Positions 59,217 through 64,000 of a stretch of DNA of 64,000 nucleotides are shown here, in pieces. The notes under the pieces are model-generated. The model worked only from the letters and a program-made list of their open reading frames with translations, made no database searches and was not told where the DNA came from. Within the stretch, counting starts at the first letter, position 1; every line of letters begins with the position of its first letter. This DNA comes from DASQFQ01 sp963811595 (GTDB taxonomy: Bacteria; Actinomycetota; Thermoleophilia; Solirubrobacterales; Solirubrobacteraceae), in assembly GCA_963811595.1 (NCBI GenBank), contig CAWERW010000001.1:62001-126000 (forward strand), written 5' to 3'. The position numbers were made by a program, and so were the translations under genes.

Positions 59217-59819
59217 CTAGCCCCCGGGTCGCGCCAGCATCCCCCAGCTCGGCGGCGCGCCCGGCATGACGCGGGCCTGCTCGGTCACGGTGAAGCCGAA
59301 GCGCTCGTACCACGCCACGTTGCGCTCGGAGTCCGTGTCGAGGTGCACCGGCACGCCGTCCGCCGCCGCCCGCCGGAGGCCGTGCTCGACGAGCGCCGCG
59401 CCCAGGCCCTGCCCCCACAGCGCCGGGTCGCTGCCGAGCAGGGAGAGGAACCAGTGCGGCTCGGCCGGATGCAACGCGTCGAGCGCCGGCGGCGCCCGCA
59501 CCAGGCGCGGCACCGCCCGCGGGTGCAGCAACGCCGCAGCGCCCCATGCCGGGAACATCCGCGCCATCCGCCGCCACGGCACCGGGTGGGCGCCAGGAGC
59601 CAGCCAGATCGCCACGGCGCCGAGCCGGCCGTCGACCCGCACCGCCTCGACGCACCCGGCATCCAGGGCATCCCTCGCCTCCGCCCGGAAGATCAGCGCC
59701 CGCTCCCTCCCCCGCCCCGGCCCGAGCAGGAAGCTCATCAGCGGCTGATCCGTGAACGCTCGGGCGAGCACCGCCGAGGCGGCGCCGAGCTCCTCGCGGG
59801 CGACCCGCGAGACCTCCAC
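59217..59819 (-). CDS. GNAT-family N-acetyltransferase
   Basis: A 200-residue acetyltransferase. The acetyl-CoA-binding loop is LWGQGLGAALVEHGLRRAAA, and VPVHLDTDSERNVAWYERFG with FTVTEQARVM follows, the usual strand beta4-alpha4-beta5 arrangement. FLSLLGSDPALWGQGLG precedes it. Possible substrates include antibiotics or protein N-termini. GTG start at 59817-59819, 1 base downstream of the ispG stop, so it is probably co-transcribed with ispG. Confidence 0.88.
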   Translation of the reverse strand: MEVSRVAREELGAASAVLARAFTDQPLMSFLLGPGRGRERALIFRAEARDALDAGCVEAVRVDGRLGAVAIWLAPGAHPVPWRRMARMFPAWGAAALLHPRAVPRLVRAPPALDALHPAEPHWFLSLLGSDPALWGQGLGAALVEHGLRRAAADGVPVHLDTDSERNVAWYERFGFTVTEQARVMPGAPPSWGMLARPGG

Positions 59820-59820
59820 G

Positions 59821-61089
59821 CTAGGCGCGGGTGAAGCGGCGGCCCGTCGTCGGCGAGTCCGACTCGTCGAGGCGCTGGAGCAGCGCCTCTTCCATCGCGT
59901 CGTCGTCGGCGCGCTGCTTCTCGGCCTCGAGCTTCGCGAGGCGCTCGGGCGTCAGCTCGCCGGCGTTCTCCTCCTCGATCCGCTGCAGCCACTCGGCGCC
60001 CGCGGCCTGGGCCTCTGCGTCGACCTCGATCTTCTTGGTCGTCGTGTACTTGTCGATCTCCTTGAACAGCTCGTCGACGAGCTGGTCCTGCGGCACCTTC
60101 TTCAAGGCCTTGCCGCGCGAGAAGATCAGGCCCTCGTTCTTGGCGCCCGTGATGCCGAAGTCGGCGTGCGACGCCTCGCCGATCCCGTTGACCGCGCAGC
60201 CGAGCACGGCCACCTCGACCGGGTCGGCGTACGCCTCGAGGCGGCGCTCGATGTCGGCCACCACCGTGTCCATGTCGAACTGCAGGCGGCCGCAGGTCGG
60301 GCAGGCGATCAGCACCGGGCCGCGCTCGCGCAGCTTCAGCGCCTTCAGGATCTCCCAGGCGACCTTGACCTCCTCCTCGGCGTGGAAGGTCGAGAGCGAG
60401 ATGCGGATCGTGTCGCCGATCCCGTCGGCCAGCAGCGTGCCCAGGCCGACCGCGGACTTCAGCGAGCCCGACCACTTCGTCCCCGCCTCGGTGATGCCGA
60501 GGTGCAGCGGGTACGGGATGCGCTCGCTCAGCAGCCGGTTGGCGGCGATCGTGTTCGGCACGTTGGTCGACTTGATCGAGACCTTGAAGTCGGTGAAGTC
60601 GAGCCGCTCCATCAGCGCCACGAACTCCGTGCCGGCGCTCACGAGCGCCTCGACCGGGTTCTCGCGCTCGAGCGCGTGCAGGTGCTTCGGCAGCGAGCCG
60701 GAGTTGACCCCGATCCGCATCGGCGTGCCGGCGGCGCGCGCCCGGTCGGCGACCTCGGCGACCTTGTCGGGCCCGCCGATGTTGCCGGGGTTGAGGCGGA
60801 TGCAATGCGCGCCGGCGTCGATCGCCTTCAGCGCCAGCGTGTGGTTGAAGTGGATGTCGGCGATGATCGGGATCGGGGAGTCGACCACGATCGTCTTCAG
60901 CGCCTCGATGTCCTTGTCGCGCGGCACGGCGACGCGCACGATGTCCGCGCCCGCCTCGGCGACCTTGTGGATCTGGTCCATCGTCGCGGTGAGGTTCGCC
61001 GTCTCCGTCTTCGTCATCGTCTGGACGACGACCGGGGCGCCCCCGCCGATCTGAACCCCGCCCACGTTGACGTGTCGCTGGGAAGCCAT
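59821..61089 (-). CDS. ispG: IspG (GcpE), 4-hydroxy-3-methylbut-2-enyl diphosphate synthase
   Basis: A 422-residue [4Fe-4S] enzyme of the MEP isoprenoid pathway, converting MEcPP to HMBPP. The cluster Cys residues are in LIACPTCGRLQFD and AVLGCAVNGIGEA, and the N-terminal barrel has ADIHFNHTLALKAIDAG. The C-terminal ~45 residues are a charged extension (KYTTTKKIEVDAEAQAAGAE onward) beyond the usual fold. ATG 61087-61089. The window has no other MEP genes. Confidence 0.95.
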   Translation of the reverse strand: MASQRHVNVGGVQIGGGAPVVVQTMTKTETANLTATMDQIHKVAEAGADIVRVAVPRDKDIEALKTIVVDSPIPIIADIHFNHTLALKAIDAGAHCIRLNPGNIGGPDKVAEVADRARAAGTPMRIGVNSGSLPKHLHALERENPVEALVSAGTEFVALMERLDFTDFKVSIKSTNVPNTIAANRLLSERIPYPLHLGITEAGTKWSGSLKSAVGLGTLLADGIGDTIRISLSTFHAEEEVKVAWEILKALKLRERGPVLIACPTCGRLQFDMDTVVADIERRLEAYADPVEVAVLGCAVNGIGEASHADFGITGAKNEGLIFSRGKALKKVPQDQLVDELFKEIDKYTTTKKIEVDAEAQAAGAEWLQRIEEENAGELTPERLAKLEAEKQRADDDAMEEALLQRLDESDSPTTGRRFTRA

Positions 61090-61102
61090 GCGGCCTCCCA
61101 GT

Positions 61103-62494
61103 CTAGAAGCGGCGGACCGTGAACCTCGCCTTGGCGGCGAGCTTCCCGTCCGCGTAGAGGCGCAGGCGATAGCGCCCAGGCGCCAGGCGCCCGATCGCCA
61201 TCCGCGCCGCGCCGGCCCGCACGCGGCGCGCCTTGAGGCGCCGGAGGCCCACGCGCCGCCCGTTCCGCCGCCGCTCGAGCCGCCCCGACAGCCTCACCGG
61301 CGCGTTCACGCGCAGCTGCACGCGGTAGCGCCCGCGCCGCCGCACGACGCGCACGCGCGAGAGCCGCACGGCCTGCTTGACGACCGGCGGCGGAGCGCCC
61401 TTGGGCGGCCCCCCGGTCACCCGCACCGTCGCGGGCGAGGAGGTCAGGCCGCGCGCGTCGGTCGCGGTGTAGGTGAAGGAGTCCTCGCCCGTGAAGCCCG
61501 CGGCCGGCGTGTAGGTCGCCGCCGCGTGCAGGCCGTCCGCGCCCGGCGCGAGCGCCACGGCCCCGTGCGCCGGCTCGCGCACGACGCGGAACGTCAGCGG
61601 CCCCGCCGCCGACGCCCAGACGTAGCACGACTTGGAGTTGCGCCCCGGCACGCAGTCGCCGCTGCGGCGCGCGGGCACGCCCGGCGCCACGACCGTGCCC
61701 GACAGCGTCAGCACGCCGGGCGCGCCCGTCACGGCGGCGGCGCGCACGCCCGGGATCTCGCGCGCCGCGCTCGTCGTGTTGTTCGACTCGTCGGTCTCGA
61801 GCACGCAGTGCAGCGGGTTCGCCTGCCCGCGCACCGTCGCGGGCCCCGGCTCGAGCCCGGAGATGTCGACCCACTGCATCTCGCGCTGGGCGCTGTAGCG
61901 ATCGGCGCCGCCCGGCGACAGGCCCATGCGCACGGTCGCCTGGTCCGGGTCATTGAACGCACACCACGTCTCGTTTCCCGGCCCCTGCACCTCGTAGCGG
62001 AAGTAGGCGTCCGGAGCCGGCGAGTCGGAGTCGAACATGCAGAACCCGACCTTGTCGGAGACCCGCGCCGCCCCGCCGGCCGGCTGCAGCTCGTAGCGCG
62101 CGGCCGAGGAGATGTGGAAGTGCTCGTGGGTCTTCTCGTAGGCGTACTCGAACCCGACGCCGAACCCCGACCGGTCGCGCACGTCCCCCGTCGGGTTCAC
62201 GTGCGGCATCGGCGCCACGGCCGGCCGCCCGGTGTCGTACACCGCCTGCATCACCTTGCCGTCCGCTCCCCGGAACAGGTCGAGCGTCCCGCCCTGGTTC
62301 GCGATCACCGCGTCGAAGCGGTACAGCAGCTTCCCCGGCTCCTCGAACGCGTCGACGAACACGGGCGCCACGAGCGCGCTCGTGGGCTCGCCGGGCAGCT
62401 CGATCACGAGATCGGGCTCACCGGCCGCGCGGGCGGGTCCCGCGCTCGCGGCCAGCGCCGCGAGCGCGAGGAGAATGCCCGCCCCCCGTTTCAC
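61103..62494 (-). CDS. Secreted lysyl oxidase-like protein with Ig-like domain
   Basis: A 463-residue exported protein. Residues 1-23 form a signal peptide. Residues about 90-245 match the lysyl oxidase catalytic fold: the copper ligands His123, His125 and His127 in EKTHEHFHIS, then Lys148 in SDKVGFCMFD and Tyr200 in GADRYSAQREMQWVDIS, the pair that forms the LTQ cofactor in animal lysyl oxidases. An Ig-like domain (FTYTATDARGLTS) and an Arg-rich tail follow. It would oxidise lysine or amine groups outside the cell. GTG 62494 overlaps the upstream TAG stop by one base. Confidence 0.75.
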   Translation of the reverse strand: MKRGAGILLALAALAASAGPARAAGEPDLVIELPGEPTSALVAPVFVDAFEEPGKLLYRFDAVIANQGGTLDLFRGADGKVMQAVYDTGRPAVAPMPHVNPTGDVRDRSGFGVGFEYAYEKTHEHFHISSAARYELQPAGGAARVSDKVGFCMFDSDSPAPDAYFRYEVQGPGNETWCAFNDPDQATVRMGLSPGGADRYSAQREMQWVDISGLEPGPATVRGQANPLHCVLETDESNNTTSAAREIPGVRAAAVTGAPGVLTLSGTVVAPGVPARRSGDCVPGRNSKSCYVWASAAGPLTFRVVREPAHGAVALAPGADGLHAAATYTPAAGFTGEDSFTYTATDARGLTSSPATVRVTGGPPKGAPPPVVKQAVRLSRVRVVRRRGRYRVQLRVNAPVRLSGRLERRRNGRRVGLRRLKARRVRAGAARMAIGRLAPGRYRLRLYADGKLAAKARFTVRRF

Positions 62495-64000
62495 TACACC
62501 TTCGGCGGCCCGTCGCCCGGCAGCCTGGGGATGCAGGTGTGGTAGCGGCGGACGCCGGTGATGCGCTTTCCGTTCGCGAGCCGCACCGTGATGCGGACCG
62601 AGAAGCGGCCCTTCGGCAGCCCGCGCAGGCGGACGGCCGCGCGCAGGCGCTTGCCGCGGACCACCTTCACCTTCTTCCCGTTGACACGCACGACCGCCGA
62701 TACCGCCTTCTTACCCTTCGGCACGCGGATCCGGATCCGGAACACGCGCCGCGAGACGCACGAGCGCTCCTTGGCGCCCGCCACGCCGCCTGCCGCCGGG
62801 GCGGCCGGCTGCTGGGGCGCTGCGGGCGTCACGGGCGTCACCGGAGCCGGCTTGTACTCGTCGGCGCCCATGTCGACCACGAGGGCCTGCACTCGCGCAT
62901 CGCCGGCGTAGTCCTCGTCGAGGTCCCCGTCGACGAGCGAGGTGTTGCCGGCGTCGCGCGTCGGGCTCGTCCGCCGTCTGGTCGACGTTGCCGTCGCCCA
63001 CCGGACCTACGAGCGCCGGGGTTCGCGCAGATGTTGCCGGTGCCGTCGTGCGCCGCGCCGTCGACGCACACGTCAGACGACTGCACCTCGCGGTCGAAGA
63101 AGCCCGCGATCTCGCCGTCGAAGGGGATCCCGGCGACGTCGGCAGCGCCCTCGTTGTGGAACACGATCGAGTTCTCCAGCGCGAGCCTGTCGCCCTGGAA
63201 CTCCCCGCGGAGCCCTGCCTGCTGGAAGCGACCGCCGATGCCCGAGCCCACCGCGGCGAGGTTGCCCTCGATCGTGGAGTCCTCGATCCGGAACAGGGAA
63301 TCCCGGCCGGCCAGCCACAGGCCGCCGCCGACGGACTCCGGGATCGGCGCGCCGCGCAGCGGGGCCGCCTCCTCCGCGGGCGCCGGGTCGACGATGTTGC
63401 CGGCGGCAACGAGGTTGCGCGCCGTGAACGGCGCCGAGCCGAAGCCCTCGTAGGCCAGCCCGCCGCCGTCGCCGGAATTCTGGGTCGTGATCTCGTTGCC
63501 GACGAACGTGTCGTTGGTCGACACGGTCGCGAGGCCGTCGATGTACTCGCCGCCGCCCCGCCCCGAGCTGTCTTCGCCGCTGATCGAGTTGCCCTGGAAG
63601 AGGTTGTCGCTCTGCGTGACCCGCACGCCGTCGGCGCCGCGCGTGAGGCTGTCGAAGCATCCGGCCTCGACGACGGCCAGCCCGCCGCCCTCGAGCCCGG
63701 CGTCGACGTCGTCGACCTCGTTGTTGATGAACGTCGTTGCCGGCGATCTCCGCCGTGGAGCAGACGTCCAGCTTGGCGCCGCCGCCGTCGGCCCCGCTCT
63801 CGTTGTCCCGGAAGACGTTGTCCAGGAGCACGATCTCCTGCCCGCTGCGGACGTACAGGCCGCCCCCGTCGTCGTCGGACTCGCTCTCGTAGAACGCGTT
63901 GCCCTCGTGCACCACGACCGGGCGGAACGGGTCGTTGATGTAGACGGCGCCGCCCTCGTCGTCGGCGTCGTTGCCGTCGGAGGTGTCGAGCTCACCGCCC
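62494..64000 (-). CDS. Secreted right-handed beta-helix protein (partial; frame broken three times)
   Basis: The N-terminal part lies beyond the right edge. Repeated strands such as DNVFRDNESGADGGGAKL, TTFINNEVDDVDAGLEGGG, NLFQGNSISGED and DSTIEGNLAAVGSGI mark a right-handed beta-helix. The end has a Pro-rich linker and a basic domain (VSRRVFRIRIRVPKGKKAVS) like the other beta-helix protein in this window. The frame shifts at about 63737, 63017 and 62970; each shift restores a sensible continuation, the last two giving NICANPALVGPVGDGNVDQ and TRDAGNTSLVDGDLDEDYAG. Stop at 62494-62496. Confidence 0.72.

Overview
The window is 64 kb of very GC-rich, densely coded chromosome from an actinobacterium. 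The protein families suggest the Solirubrobacterales (class Thermoleophilia): a bacterial DUF2254 protein, an F420-type luciferase-like oxidoreductase, secreted beta-helix proteins with cell-wall-like Arg-rich tails, tandem clan-A glycosidase-like proteins, a WS/DGAT acyltransferase and an RsiG-like protein. This placement is inferred from family content; there is no rRNA or other marker here to confirm it. Most genes start at ATG or GTG with 4-bp stop/start overlaps, or sit a few bases behind a TAnnnT -10 box, so leaderless mRNAs look common.

Layout. 0-2.5 kb: molybdenum cofactor synthesis (moeA, moaA, moaC, and a divergent moaD-moaE fusion). 2.5-12.5 kb: membrane and secreted proteins (DUF2254, RTX-repeat protein, murein endopeptidase-like protein, beta-helix protein) and a methanethiol oxidase/selenium-binding protein with a membrane partner and an alcohol dehydrogenase remnant. 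12.5-19 kb: a likely hydroxyproline catabolic set (D-amino-acid/D-hydroxyproline oxidase, 4-hydroxyproline 2-epimerase, DapA-family deaminase) with an alpha-galactosidase among them. 19-27.8 kb: a J-domain/PH-like protein, MFS transporter, orphan LAGLIDADG endonuclease, NudC, a base-excision glycosylase, a SRAP protein and an Nramp metal transporter. 27.8-31.5 kb: a znuA-B-C-B zinc uptake operon divergent from a Fur-family (Zur) gene with an operator between them.

31.5-41 kb: a PGRP amidase, M20 peptidase, EAL-DICT protein, thioredoxin-TPR protein, DinB and an RlpA-like protein behind a long structured leader that resembles a c-di-AMP riboswitch. 41-50.5 kb: an ECF sigma factor, WS/DGAT acyltransferase, a protein with an eCIS-cargo-like N-terminus, an alkyl-DHAP synthase-like flavoprotein, apt, a MerR-type regulator, an FHA protein and an RsiG-like anti-sigma factor. 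50.5-64 kb: pgsA, proS, sodA, two secreted glycosidase-like proteins, a methyltransferase, an MFS drug exporter with a palindromic operator, ispG, a bacterial lysyl oxidase-like protein and a truncated beta-helix protein.

Two near-identical 165-168 bp imperfect palindromes (23.0 and 37.6 kb, opposite orientation) look like a MITE-type mobile element. At least eight single-base frame disruptions fall inside otherwise well conserved genes; the restored readings match their families well, so assembly or sequencing indels are the simplest explanation for most of them. No rRNA, tRNA, CRISPR array, transposase or prophage was seen. There is no stretch of more than 300 bases without a gene.
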